A model generated the notes under the pieces. It searched no databases and had not been told where the DNA came from. It saw only the letters and a program-made list of their open reading frames with translations. Made by a program: the position numbers and the translations under genes. A DNA stretch of 64,000 nucleotides from Mactra quadrangularis (lineage: Eukaryota > Mollusca > Bivalvia > Venerida > Mactridae): NCBI GenBank assembly GCA_025267735.1, contig CM046294.1, positions 37,943,570-38,007,569 of the forward strand. The letters are read 5' to 3'. Numbering within the stretch: position 1 is the stretch's first letter; each line of letters begins with the position of its first letter. Positions 44,490 to 56,899 of the stretch are shown piece after piece.

Positions 44490-46640
44490 AGTCCGATATA
44501 CTGTGGGACATTTATCAAGTATTTTTTTCATCACATGTTTTGATATATATATATAATGCAACCTCTCTTGAACAACAACCATTGTGAGGGACTAAAAGTG
44601 TCACTGTTCAGAGTGTGTTGCTGTTCAGAAGTTAAATTTAATTAAAAGTTATTCCTAAAGGAAATTCCGATAACTCTTTTTGTGCAGATGGTTTGTTCTG
44701 TAGGGGGCCGCTTTGAAGAGTTGATACTGCAATAATAAAATATTTATAAAAATATTCATTCCTCTCTGTTTTTGAACGTTCGATTTGTCTTTAGTTAAAA
44801 TTCACTTGCCAAGTTGGAAGATTGATCTATACGCCACCATATTTAACATATTTAATCCCCTATTGAGTTAACAAATCCATTATTGTACAAACAAATACAT
44901 ATTTACCAAAACAATTTTCACTAATTGCGTAAATCGGCTTGCCTACGCATTATGATAAAAACTCACTTAAAATTATCATTTGACGCAGAAAGATCCTTTA
45001 AAAGATAAAATTTATTGTTTGACTCAGAACGAACTTAAAAAAAATAATAACGACTATATATATATAAACATCAAATAACTAAACATGGGACCGTCAAATA
45101 TTAAAATTTATTCCCATAAAATGTCGAAATGAGGTGAGGATTATGAAATAAGTATTTTGACAGGAGTGTATGTTACTTTTTTATGACGTAACCCAGATTT
45201 AGGAGACTTCAAATGATCGTAGGTTCAAATTTAAGAAGGAATTTGCATCGTTCATGATTGATGCCATATGCATACAATTACTCTACGAACATTGTCGATG
45301 ATTGCCGATAGAACTACACATGACTGTATTATAAGGCTAGCGCGACGAATGACGAAATATGCCGACATTGTCCGATGGAATTTTTTAAGACTTTATTGGT
45401 GAATGACGGAAAATTTCGATTGAAATACTTTAAAGGCTAGATAAGTCGATTGACGGAAATTGCCGATAATGATTGACGGACATTGACGAAGTTGATTGTT
45501 ATTCTTAATCAGTTGTTGACGGAATTTCGCCAAGTGTTTACAGTAAGACCGAAAATGACGAAAGGCGTGGCCTGTATCCGCGTTCTTTTGCCAAACTTTT
45601 GTTTAAATGAACTTTTATTTATTTGAATTTGATTTTAATTGCAGACGGAAGTGCAATTTATCAACCCACGAACACTATAATGTTTAGATGTGGATAAAGA
45701 TAAGAATATTAACGTTCCCGTTCGGTCTTGAACAAATATATACAGTACAGTTTAAAATATAAACAAATAGTTTATCTGTGCAGCTAGGATTGTTATTAAA
45801 CTGAATTTATCGAACAGCCAATGAAATATGAGTGTTAACATAGCATGGTAACATATGTTCACTTTAATAATACAGAATATAGGATATGTAAATATTTACT
45901 CTGAATGTACTTCTGTATACATCAACAATGTATAACAGACTTAAAGTAAATAGACGATAAAGTTGCTGATGAATATGATCAATATGTCACTAAACTTTTG
46001 TGCTTAATCCTCAGCTCCCTCCCCCAGGCTCCCATCTATTCCCATGGGCCTGTGTCATTTACTTGATATTGTCTATGTTTTTCGACGATATAATTATCAT
46101 AATTTATGTTTTTAAACGCTATTCATCATGGCTGTCCTAGATAAGAGACGCGTGTACTTAAGAAACGATACAGGTCTGTATTTGTATGACTTCATTATGA
46201 TAATATTTACATAAATACGAAAGTGAGGTAAAAAAATGAACTGGTTAAACGATAATGAACATTTTAAAATGGTATCATATATTTATCAACTTTGCCTGAA
46301 GACAAACGATGTGTCATTGTTAAATATTATTCAAATGAATATTAACTGTTCACTTAAGCCTGATTTTTTTATCTAAATCATTATACAAGGGCTGATCATT
46401 ATTTTAGGTGAATGTATTTTATGGCATGTTTTACTATTGTTTCGACTTATTGTTCGTTATATTGCATCAGTCACTTAGATTTACATTAGGGGGATTGATA
46501 ATGATGTTTTGTTTTATTTAACACAGCGCTTTACACCGCTTTGTCTATTCGACATTTTGCGCTGCCCCTGAAAACGTTTAAAACGATAGACTTTTAAACA
46601 TATTTGAAACCTGTACCAAGAACTGGTCTTGTACGATGAC
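44490..46640. other. No gene seen; degenerate GACGGAAATTGCCGA words
   Basis: Between about 45260 and 45560 the motif ATTGACGGA/ATTGCCGAT recurs at irregular spacing. It looks like a decayed array or palindromic element, without clear ends. Confidence 0.4.
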
Positions 46641-46647
46641 AGGCAAC

Positions 46648-47053
46648 CAATCTCCGTAAACAGATATCCTGTAGAGCGTTGTCGTACAGGATCTCTACTG
46701 TCTCCGTGGAAGCCTTGGAAGGTCACGTCGAGATGAACTTTGTTTCGACCAATCAGTGCGTAGCTTTCATCTAGACGAAAACACTATTAATCACATTTTG
46801 ATTTCGTAATTTCTATTTTTAGACCAAGGCTTGCATGCTAATTTAACAGCGGTATTATTCACAGTCTGCGATTGGGTGGCTCATTTCAAATTGCGTGACG
46901 TAGACGATGTAAACAAGTTACGTATCATAACAATTTCGTCATGAATATTATGATGAGAAAAGGTCACCCGAACGTGACCGTCGTTTGAAAAAGGCCAGAT
47001 CTAAATTAGCGAGTAGGTGAGCGGAAAATTTTGATCGGGTTTTAATCAGATTG
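46648..47053 (+). mobile_element. Mutator-like MITE (CAATCT termini), copy 3 with perfect 9-bp TSD
   Basis: ACAGGCAAC at 46639-46647 and 47054-47062. Starts CAATCTCCGTAAACAGATAT, ends TTAATCAGATTG. Same orientation as 6442-6831. Confidence 0.92.
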
Positions 47054-47062
47054 ACAGGCAAC

Positions 47063-48400
47063 AGGCCCGTTTAAAAAGCGTAGGAAATTCACCATGACCG
47101 AACTTCACGCGTAGGCCATACCCACAATTTAATAGCTATGTTTTTGCTAGTGATTGAACTTTCTTCTACTTGATAAAATAGTAAATGAGAAAATGACTAC
47201 ATTGTTTGGGGTTTGTATTTCTAGTGGTTTCATTTTGCTTGACCTGGTCGAATGTAATACAATACCAATAAGTCTGAAGCAAGTGAAATACGACCACCAA
47301 CGATAGTGGCATATACTAATTTACATAATTTCATAAAAAATATTTGGGACACTTAAATGTAAATTGCACATGTAAAGGTTATATTCAAAGCACTGGCACC
47401 AGAGTCCTCACACTCGTTAAGTATGCACACATTCAATATTTTGTCGACAAACACAATTAAAAATCGGTCCAGTATTACCGTGTACGAGTTATTACTATAC
47501 CTTCAATATAAGGTAGTGTGCATGTATGTATGCACAGGGAATTATATATAGGGATGCACGCATTATTTTATGATCAAAAGATATGGACTCTGGTGCCAGT
47601 GATTCAAAGACAGTCCAATTTGTCTCAATGAATTTGTTAACACTACGCGGTTGTTGTTGTTTTTTTTTTAAAATAACAGAAGAATGCAAGTTGAATTCTG
47701 TCCTTTAAAAATGAGATTGTCTTTCGTTGGGAAATAACAATTTAGAGGTGGACAATTACCCGACAAAGGCAATCGTAATGGCGACAACTTGAATTTTGTA
47801 TGAATTCCTTTTACCGAAATCTAGAGTTATGAAAATGAATTTTACAAAAAAAAAAATAATTATGAAATGATTTTATGAATATAAAAATTGAAAATAAGTA
47901 GCTGCCACAAACCTTGCTCATGATGTTTTTTTCTCAAGCCGAACCTTTTTCCTTAAATGTTTAGATCAGAAAAAAGGATTATTTTCGTCTGCACAGTTAT
48001 TTACGCCACCCAAACTTGAAGTGTTTCAGTTAAACCCAACTTTTTGATCGCAAATTTTAAACTTACTGGCCAAATAACAAGACTACAAAAAGCTGACGAT
48101 CAAATAACGTCAATTTTCAGTTTTATGGTTTTGGCGTTCTATGCTTGAGTTGTTTTGGTGGCAAATTTTGACTGGTCAAAGGTTTAACAAAAATCTTGTA
48201 TTGGTGGTCAAAACTTTACTATTGTTTATTTTGATGCATGTATTGTATGACTGACCGGTCATTTGTGATTTCGGTCATTAAACACGAGAAATTAGATACA
48301 TTGATAACAGCATCGTCGTTGATGGGAAAATTATGTTTTAATTTGTACCTCTACGCCTCATAATATGAGTGTTACAATGATACATGAGACATCTAAAAAG
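47063..48400. other. No gene seen
   Basis: AT-rich. ACTGGCACCAGAGTCC near 47390 and GGACTCTGGTGCCAGTG near 47584 are complementary, which suggests a ~200-bp inverted-repeat element (about 47390-47602). Confidence 0.45.
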
Positions 48401-48720
48401 ACCAGAGATATCCGAACTTTGAGATATCAGAGCCCTGAGATATCCGAACTGTGAGAACTCCTAAGCCTGGGCTACCTGAACTTTGATTAAATTCGAATCT
48501 TGAGAAACCCGAACTTTAAGATATCCGAACTTTGAGATATCCGAACTGTGAGAAATCCGAAGCCTGGGATATCCGAACTGTAAGATCCCAGAATTTTTAA
48601 AATTATAAACTCTGGGAAAACCAAATTCTGAAAATCTTCAAAAACTATGAAATATCCGTATTTTGATATCTCGACGTGAAAAATACGGATTCTGTAAAAC
48701 GACAATTTATTCTCGACATT
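48400..48720. repeat. Degenerate array of GATATCCGAACTTTGA words
   Basis: ATATCCGAACTTTGAGA and variants (CCGAACTGTGAGA, CCGAAGCCTGGGATATCC) recur about every 15-20 bases, fading to the right. No terminal repeats found. Confidence 0.65.
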
Positions 48721-48724
48721 TCTA

Positions 48725-50335
48725 CTTCTGGTGATTGCTGTTACAGTTAAAGCTTGTCGCAAAAACGGTTGATGCGGTCATGGTTCACCAAAGACACTTA
48801 GTATATTGTAAATACAGTGTATTTCGTGGGTATTTCGTGGGTGGGGACCGTGGCGAGGTCCCTCATGACTCGTCACGTTAAAACTTATTATAAATCTAAA
48901 TAACTTACGTTAGAAAAATCACTCATAATTACACTTTGAAAAAGAACTGACTTTTCCCTCATAAAAAAATCTTGAAAACAATTGGAAACTTTTTTATATC
49001 CGAGGATTAGGTCGCTCCCGAAGCAATTCTGCTTTTTCCACACTAGGCCAAAGTAGAAAATATGCGTATGAAAGTGTTCAATATTTATCCAATCGAATGA
49101 AAGATTTGATAACTACGTCTAGACTTAAGTATGCATTCTGATTATCGAATCAAACAATATTAAACAAACAAAACATTATTTCAATATACCGATTAATTAA
49201 TTGACTGATCACAAAGGGAGGTAATTCAAATTCATTAATTGACTGTTCACAACCCAAAGATAAAGGGAGATAATTCAAATAGCAGTTCCAAAATCGATGA
49301 AGAATTACTTCCCTTGGTAGAAATTTTCCAAGTTGTCAAATGTCCGTCATTTCTCGAACGTCGAAAATTTTCTGTAACAGCTAACAAAGGGAAATAATTC
49401 CAATAACATTTTCGATTTCCTAATATAATTACTTCCCTTGATCGTTTGTCATCACATGAGCGTCGACAATGTTCAGCCAAGTTGCGTCAACTCTCTCTTA
49501 AATCCTTCATTACAAGGCAAAGTGACCATTGGTCAACCGTTCATAATTACGTTTATCACATTGTTATTGTTCGTTTTTTCTCAACTGTCAAAACATGAAT
49601 AATTTTACGGTGAGTGCGTTTGTTAAAATTATTGTCGTTATACATCCATGAGTTTCAGAAAGTGGGTTATGATTAAGTAAAGCTGCTTATGCCGTATGAT
49701 ATGTTTTAGTCACGATATTTTTAATAACAATTAGGCCGCCAGTAGAAAAACAATGCATTCAGTCACCGTGAAATTATTTAAGCTTTGACAGTTGAGAAAA
49801 AACGGACAATAACATTAACAAACTGTGTATACATTTTTAAAATAATTATTCTATTCCGTTCTGTTGAGCTCCGCTCATTTTATGATCATGATGTTCGTGT
49901 ATTATTGAATACGACAAATCACGAGCAATTACCTAGGATAGACAAAAACCTGATTAAAGATAAAATGAAATTATTATAACCATGTCATCCTAATGTCAAT
50001 GAGCCGACAGGGAATAAACAAAACATCAGTTGCAATATTTACTGTCACAGAATGCAGCTATATTGTCTGGCACTCAGATGTTCAGTTGTTAAGAATATCA
50101 GATTGTTTTCTGCAATAAAAAGAATATTTCCGCCTACAATTACGAGTGGGTTTTACTATGAAGTTTGCATCTTTATATGTAAGAATCGTCGAGGCCCGAT
50201 TTGCTTACGTCACACATTAATAAAGGATAGTACAGGGAGGTCACGATTAACATTGCCCGAATGATGCCGAATATGATATCGTTACTATTTGGCCATTTCC
50301 GTGACCTGTTTTCATTTCCCGTTCGAGTCCGAAGT
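48725..50335. other. No gene seen; AAAGGGAGATAATTC inverted repeats
   Basis: Between 49215 and 49445, AAAGGGAGGTAATTCAAATT, AAAGGGAGATAATTCAAAT and AAAGGGAAATAATTCC occur with complements AATTACTTCCCTTGG / AATTACTTCCCTTGA. They form small palindromic units separated by about 60-110 bases. Confidence 0.45.
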
Positions 50336-50337
50336 AC

Positions 50338-50495
50338 GGATCATTCGGAACTCATCGGTCATTCATTACGAATAACCTCGGACAAATTTAGACGCCATTT
50401 TGGAACTTTCTTTGTGTCACGTGTCCAAACAAAAAGATGTAACCGGTGTTGAAGTAAACAAATCCACGATCGTTTAGGCGGTGATAAATGTATCG
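50338..50495. repeat. Dispersed repeat (ATTCGGAACTC...), copy 2
   Basis: ATTCGGAACTCATCGGTCAT, CATTACGAATAACCTCGGAC, GACGCCATTTTGGAACTTTC and CGATCGTTTAGGCGGTGATA match 24229-24385 in order. Confidence 0.65.
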
Positions 50496-50929
50496 ATTTT
50501 ACTTTAAGTTCTTAAATTTGAAATGCACGATTAAATGATATCCGCTGTACAATATGAAGTCACATATATAATAAAGATATGTAATAAATTTTACAAAGCC
50601 ATATGCGTTTAGGACAAGAACTAATTTGCATATGTGTTACTTGCTTCGCCTGTGCTTCGCCTCGCGTATGTAGTAAAATCCCAGTTGTATTGGTCGACCA
50701 CCACGAATCTTTCCGAGATTATTCGTTCAATAAATGGTCGAGGTTTACCAAATGTGAACACCCTGATCGAGTCCAGAGTCTGGAAATGTGGAATTCCGTT
50801 TCAGGAATTCCTCGGCAATTTTCCTACGCAAAAATAATTTGGCCATCATAAGAAAAAGAAGTAGTTCTTGCAATAATTCTGAATGAGAATTATGCTGAAA
50901 TAAGGTCAGAACTGAATTGAACCATGATG

Positions 50930-51035
50930 TTTCAGACATCGCATGTGCAGGTCGTCCACATCAATATTGCGTTTAAACGAATAGCCAATTTTATTACACA
51001 CCTAAACTTATGGGTGATTTTTTTACAATTTTATG
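50930..51035. repeat. Dispersed ~100-bp repeat, copy 2
   Basis: GCAGGTCGTCCACATCAATA, TTGCGTTTAAAC and TTTTATTACACACC match 37235-37340. Confidence 0.45.
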
Positions 51036-51737
51036 TTCGTAAACTAATTGTTTATTTAAACGGACTGCCCGGTCATGTATTTAAACGTATTGTTTATATA
51101 AATGAACTGTACTGATACTCTAAGTTCCGTCTGTGAAAATACTAGGACTTATCACATAAACCTACGTTCATAACAAAACCTATACATTCTTGAGCGCTAG
51201 CATAAATATTTCATTAGAATTCAACAATACATTGAAGTAAAATCAACAACTATCGTTAACTGTTGAACTTTCAGCTATGATAATAATGTTCAATAATATC
51301 AGAAAACAATGAAACGTTAAATGGCGAACACTTTTATTGGCTTTTAATTCTGAAATCAAATTAAATGATACTTTCATTCAATGATCACCATCCCAAGTGC
51401 CCACAGCGGACTTCTAACTGTCATCGTAATGCAAACGTTTCAATGCTTTTTTTCCCAGCAACTCTTTCACATTGTCTATTTCATTTGTAATGAGGGACCC
51501 TTCCTAATGAGAATAGATTATTAAATTATTCAATAATATTTATTATCGTCAAAGTTATACAAATACCTTCGAGGTGACAGTGTCAATTTTTGTCCAATCA
51601 AATAGCCTGAAACACGCGAGGTGCGCCACCTGGACTAATAAAATAACACGACCATTCATATATCATTTGAACTATAACATTTATCAAACAAGGCCCGGAC
51701 TTGTGGGAGGGAGTTTTGTTTTGGGCTTAACACCGTG

Positions 51738-51905
51738 CATTAGAACTCATCGACCATTCGCTACGAATAACACAGCAATTTGACGCCATATTGGAACTAC
51801 GTTTTTATCACATGACCAAACAAAATGGCCACAAAGAGTTGCTCGTTTCGCGAAAAATCGACTAAACTTTATTCATTCAATGATGGTGCATGTGTTCCGA
51901 ATGAA
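51738..51905. repeat. Dispersed repeat (GAACTCATCGACCATTCG...), copy 3
   Basis: TAGAACTCATCGACCATTCG, CTACGAATAAC and TTGACGCCATATTGGAACTA match 50338-50495. GTGTTCCGAATG at the right may be the other terminus. Confidence 0.55.
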
Positions 51906-52029
51906 CGCCGTGTCAACACAAATTGTTCTCATTTTTACGACGACCATCTTACCTAACATAGTTTGTTGTGTGGATTTGGTGGGAACATTGTGTTTGGCTC
52001 AAAAGTCTGTTTTCTTTAACAATAGACAT

Positions 52030-52210
52030 ACCAAATGTCGGAGCGGGTGAGGCAGAGCGGTTACCGCGCTGGACTGGTAATCATTGGATAGCCAACTTCG
52101 CGATGGTTCGAATTCCATCCAAAAACTTTATCCCACTGGCTCAGTACTTGAGGGACCAGGAAATGGACTCAAAAGTGATATAAGTTGTAAGAATTTGTTT
52201 CACAATCGAG
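52030..52210 (+). mobile_element. SINE family C (tRNA-Ser-like head), copy 2
   Basis: GAGGCAGAGCGGTTACCGCG, CTGGACTGGTAATCATTGGA, GGTTCGAATTCCATCC, then GGACTCAAAAGTGATATAAG and TTGTAAGAATTTGTTTCACA. It aligns with 35405-35640. Confidence 0.72.
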
Positions 52211-53059
52211 CAAAAATAAATTACTACAAGCAAATGTCGTCGATGTCCAGTGCCCTCCGAAACATATCAAACAATTTAAACTTTACTTGTAAACAACTTA
52301 TCGCTTTTTGTCAATTTTGTGCAGCCCAAAATATGGAAAAGACATATCAGCGATATACAAATCTTTGTTTACTTCATTAGTTTTAGCTGTAGATCACGTG
52401 ACTACAGACCTCGAACAATGTTTAAACATTTTATTCATCAACTTCAGCTTTATGTAAAGCAGTTCAGCTATTATATAAATGCCATTCAAATTTTCTAATT
52501 CTGACATAAGACTTCGTGCCCAATTAATAATATTTGGATAGGTAACTTTTTCTTCAACTTGTTATCTTATATCTTGTAATTACTTCCGTTTGACCGGATG
52601 TACTATTCAGAGTGCCAGTTGTATAAAGATCTATAGCGAGACAAAGCTTTATATAAAAATCTTGTGTTCGAAGTTCCTTTTTATTTAGTAGTACCATAGG
52701 CCATTTCAGAGAAAATGAAGCGTTAGAAAGTCCGCTTTAATGAGATCGAAATAACTTATCGTAGAAGAACTAAAAGTCCAGTGGAAGGAGGCGCGTTCAT
52801 GATTCTAAAAGTCCAAGGTTTGAACATAAACCGGGTTCATTACTAAATTTTATTTAACAAGAGATGTACCTGTTTTACTTTCCCATGCGTAAATGGGTAC
52901 CGGTGGCGGTAGTATAAATTCGTTGCGCCAATATAAGAACTGCTCATACGAAGAGTAAAATACCCTCAAAGGAGATTGATTCATTGACACCAAAAGGTTC
53001 AATTAGAAGGATTACGTACCATTCAGATCTCATAAGACTTAATCAAGAAAAGACCACTG

Positions 53060-53285
53060 ACGAATATTGTATGAGCAGTGGTAAAGTGTTAGGTTAGATC
53101 ACCACTAGGGGCACTGCTAACTTCATTGAGCAAGAAATTAACCTACAAATGTTCTACTCCACGCAGGTGTAAATGGGTACTGTGAGGGATCGCCTGCCTT
53201 AGGGTGATTTCAGTGATCAGGAGTTTTCGTACAAGATTGTTAAGTCGGCTGACCATGTATGTAGAAGCAGACTTTAAACCGCACT
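53060..53285 (+). mobile_element. SINE family D, copy 3
   Basis: GATCACCACTAGGGGCACTG, CTAACTTCATTGAGCAAGAA, GGTACTGTGAGGGATCGCCT, GGTGATTTCAGTGATCAGGA, with 3' end GTAGAAGCAGACTTTAAAC. The head is damaged. Confidence 0.7.
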
Positions 53286-53714
53286 TTAACTTTCAAAAAT
53301 ATCCCCTACTCATAGATGTATACTCTTTATACAAAGCTACTTTGGTCTTTACTTTTGGTAGTCCTATCAATGGTCAGGAACATTGGTTTTATGTTGACCA
53401 CTATCAGGGCCTCATACTGGAATAATTCTGCTAATAAACTGGTCAACTATCAGAGATAAAGGCTATCATCGTATATAACTGTCATAGAGTTTATAGACAT
53501 GGAAATGGTTTATAGGTTTACGCTAGTTAAACTGGAATTAACACAAATTATGAAAGCTCATTTGGTAAGTTAATTTATCGATATAGAAATATGTATTTTA
53601 GAATATTTTTTGTTAATCTGTACGTTTGTAAGTAAGGAGCAATGCAAGAAATCTGAGATATTATTCTGAACTTAAATAAAACGCATGTTTTTAGAATATT
53701 GTATTTCGCGTATG

Positions 53715-54010
53715 ACATTGCATGAGTTATGTTACGATATCTATAGATTCACAAAAATGAGCATCGCGCCATTAGTTAATTGAATTATAATTTCAATTTT
53801 ACGGGTACATGTTTGTGGTTGTGATTCTATGCACATCTTAAAATGCAATAATTTGTTGGAGCATGTACGAGTTAATATATATTCTCACAAACTTGAGGAT
53901 GAAAAGAAACTGGATTTGCATAGCGGTTGTGATGTTGGGCAAGTAATTACTAGGTATCTAGCTATGGATTTGTGCAAATCGCATCCAAATATCAAATATC
54001 ATCAGCAGTT
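53715..54010. repeat. Dispersed repeat, copy 1
   Basis: GATGAAAAGAAACTGGATTT and AAAATGCAATAATTTGTTGG match the repeat at 55330-55600. Its left edge carries CATTGCATGAGTTATGTTAC, whose complement is the right edge of that copy, so the two look like opposite ends of one element family. An open frame of 105 codons over it is interrupted in the other copy, so I do not call it a gene. Confidence 0.6.
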
Positions 54011-54149
54011 CTACTTGCTTTGTTTTGAACTAAAATATATTTTAGCTGTGAGGACTTGTTTCACATTTAGCCGATATAAAGTTGTACTTACGAAAGAGGG
54101 ACTGATTAATTTGTATTTTAGGAAAAAATGTACAATTAAAATGTAAGCG

Positions 54150-55320
54150 CTTGGAATTTACTTAATGTAGTTCTTTCTACAGCAACTTAGGTAGACTAAG
54201 GCGAATAATTAATACAAATTATTAAAATAATAACAACCTTATGATATTCAGTATTGTTTGCAATAAAAAAAATGCTAAAGGTCTACATTTGAATAAAGAT
54301 TTTCCGTTGGTCCGAAATGCTAAACGAAACGTTACAATCATTTAACCGAAAATGAAACAGCCGCAGTTTTTATTAGAAACAAATTATGTTATAGATGAGA
54401 TTGCTTTCTAATATGCCTTTTTGGTTTTTGCCCTTGAATAAAACAAACTCAATACAATCGTCAATTTGTTTTTTTTGGAGCAGACCATTTAAATTCAATT
54501 ACATCAGTATCAATGATAATCAATTGAAACGTGTTTATAGTTATGTCAATATGTAATTTATATCAATGATTTGTTGTACTAGCAAATAAAACAATAAACA
54601 AATTTCAATTAAAAATGGAACTACAGAACAATAATAATCAAAGCGCTGATAGCACTGTCCGGACATGGATTTAACAGGGCAAACTTTTGTGGTGTAATTA
54701 GAAAGAGGACTTGCGGTGTCTAAAATTCACAAGCAAACTGTATAACAAATGATCATGATGCTGATGCCGCCCGCAGAAAAATGGGAATCAACCGACCATG
54801 ATTTCCTACACCACAGGTATATGATCTATTTTTAGACAGTGGAAAATTGCAGGCGTGTCCATATTTAGCACATCGGGGATCCAGTTGAATGTACGAAATG
54901 AACAGAAACGGGTCTGAGGTTACATACTTTGTTATCTCTATTTTAGCAGATGAATGGCGGTTCTTAATCGAAAATGTTTAAACGGAATTAACAATTATAT
55001 TTTCATGTATTTTGTGTTGACAACAAGACTGCTTGATACCGTCATATATTGTTAACAAGGGGACTATTTATTCATGGGTTAGGTTAACCTAACTACAAAC
55101 CGTTGTACTGAATTTGACTGCGCATGTCCGTCGAATGTCCAAGTCTGCTACATTTTGTGATGCGTTTCAAAATATGTCGCTTACCAAGATCTGAATTGCT
55201 TTTGCAATCCATGTCAAAATTTACCATGATGGTTTGTTCGTTTGTTTGGATTTAATATCGAATACTTCATAAAACGCTTACACTGTTCTAGTGGAACTTT
55301 CTTCAAATCTAATGGAGTAC
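54150..55320. other. No gene seen; should contain the 5' exon of the 55990 gene or lie in its first intron
   Basis: AT-rich, no bounded repeat. I could not identify the start-codon exon of the Trunk/PTTH-like gene. Confidence 0.35.
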
Positions 55321-55329
55321 AAAACTAAA

Positions 55330-55600
55330 ATGCTGTCTATTAACTAATGGCGCGATATAATTTCAATATTACGAGTTATGTTTGTGATTCTGTACATGTT
55401 TTAAAATGCAATGCTTTGTTGGAACATATACGAGTAACTGTATCCGAACAAATTTAAGGATGAAAAGAAACTGGATTTGCATAGAGGTTGTGATGTTTGG
55501 CAAGTAATAACTAATTTCATGGATCTAGCTTTGCATTGGTGCAAATTGCATCCAAATATCAAGTATTTATAGATTTTTCTGTAACATAACTCATGCAATG
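55330..55600. repeat. Dispersed repeat, copy 2
   Basis: AAAATGCAATGCTTTGTTGG, GATGAAAAGAAACTGGATTT, GCAAATTGCATCCAAATATC match 53715-54010; GTAACATAACTCATGCAATG is the right edge. Confidence 0.6.
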
Positions 55601-55989
55601 TTTTGCTTTATTTTATATTACACCTTTTATTTCATGATCCATAGCAATTTGTCACGTGTTATATCCACCAAGGCTGCTCGAGATAAATTTAAGTTCGAAA
55701 GCATCATGAATTTGGTAGAAACTGATAATTTTTTGTAAACCATTTTATATTGTCAATACCACTTGCCTAAAAGCTTAGCAATTTTTTCTTGAGACAGCAT
55801 TTCAAAGAATTTGAAAAATTAATACTGCATATTTTTAAAAAATAAACATAAGCAAAATGGTACATTTTACCAAAATGCTAAGACGGACAAAATACAGCTT
55901 AAAACTCATTGGAAAAAATCGGCCAAGAACATTGATCTGTTATCTGCCTTATGATAATAATTTAACATGCATAATAATTTCCATTTCAG

Positions 55990-56490
55990 ACGATAATTAC
56001 CATATTTGGAAGTGTTTTAGTGTTGATGATGTCATCCGTGACGTCATCAGAAGATTCAAACTACAATCATGTGTTAGACTCAAACTCTAGAGATGACCAT
56101 TTAGTTGAAACCAGAAGTAGAAATTCGCGGAATACTGGATCAAATATTGATAGATTTCTTTCTATATTTCATGCACAGGAAAATGGATTCCTCCGAGGTT
56201 TTGAGCCACAAGTTCGATCAGGACGATTAAATAAACTACCGTGGATTTGTGACTGTAACTATTTTTGGCGGGATTTAGGTGGCGAGTATAAACCCCGTTT
56301 TATCCGGGATGCAGAATGTGCTAAAACGACGTGTTTTTACGGACATTATAGTTGTGTTCCACAAACTTATAGTGTGCAAATATTACGACGTATTAGACAA
56401 AATAACCCATTTGAATACGACACAAGAGTGGCGGATTATGCTTTTACCGGAGTGAATGTGACGGCCGGTTGTATTTGCGACAGAAGTTAA
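55990..56490 (+). CDS. Trunk/PTTH-like secreted cystine-knot ligand, terminal exon (5' exon missing)
   Basis: After the acceptor TTTCAG at 55984-55989 the frame runs in phase 0 to TAA at 56488-56490 (166 residues). It opens with TIITIFGSVLVLMMSSVTSS, a hydrophobic run that fits the core of a signal peptide, so the start codon must be in a short upstream exon (an in-frame stop at 55975 rules out read-through). A basic, Ser/Asn-rich spacer with RSRNSR (possible convertase site) leads to a C-terminal domain with exactly seven cysteines: LPWICDCNYFW, then PRFIRDAEC, TCFYGHYSC, and the end GCICDRS. A sequon (NVT) lies near the end. The order C-x-C, W-x-DLG, PR-[FY]-IR-x3-C-x3-C, GHYSC and a final C-x-C is the arrangement I know from insect Trunk and PTTH, ligands of the receptor kinase Torso. 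Family assignment is by motif; a distant noggin-like relative is the main alternative. Confidence 0.8.
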   Translation, partial: TIITIFGSVLVLMMSSVTSSEDSNYNHVLDSNSRDDHLVETRSRNSRNTGSNIDRFLSIFHAQENGFLRGFEPQVRSGRLNKLPWICDCNYFWRDLGGEYKPRFIRDAECAKTTCFYGHYSCVPQTYSVQILRRIRQNNPFEYDTRVADYAFTGVNVTAGCICDRS

Positions 56491-56887
56491 AGTGAACCCC
56501 TAAAGTTTGTGTCTCGCATTGCAAAAAATAGTGTTTCATTAGTTATAGAAAATATGTGTGATTTTTATGTTTGATAGTGTATGTTTTTTCAAGTAATGTT
56601 GCAAAATGTACTATACATAACAACAGCAATACAGAATTTTCTGATATTAAACAGTTAAGATACAGTTGCTCGGTGACTCCACCAAAGACACAATTCCAGT
56701 TAAAGCGTCCAGTCAGAGATGTGCAATCCCTGGTCTCGACTTGTCCGACTCGTTCATTTATGTCTGTTCACAAGTTAATATACCAATTTCACTTGTCGGC
56801 TACATTTAAATGTTATAATAACTAAAAGTGTATTTATTTTTACCACTATAATGCTGGTCGTTTTGACCAGCCTGCCATTAAAATTAC

Positions 56888-56893
56888 AATAAA
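56888..56893 (+). terminator. Candidate polyadenylation signal of the Trunk/PTTH-like gene
   Basis: AATAAA lies 398 bases after the stop codon. It is the nearest clear hexamer. Confidence 0.45.
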
Positions 56894-56899
56894 TTCAAA

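Noticed and set aside
53829..54146. 105-codon plus-strand frame
   Set aside because: It overlaps a dispersed repeat whose second copy at 55330-55600 carries stops; no family signature or splice support.
55857..56090. Alternative start for the Trunk/PTTH-like gene by read-through from 55857
   Set aside because: That frame differs from the cysteine-rich frame and stops at 56088-56090; the CAG acceptor at 55987-55989 explains the data better.
56571..56825. 84-codon plus-strand frame
   Set aside because: Lies in the probable 3' UTR of the Trunk/PTTH-like gene, before its AATAAA; no family features.
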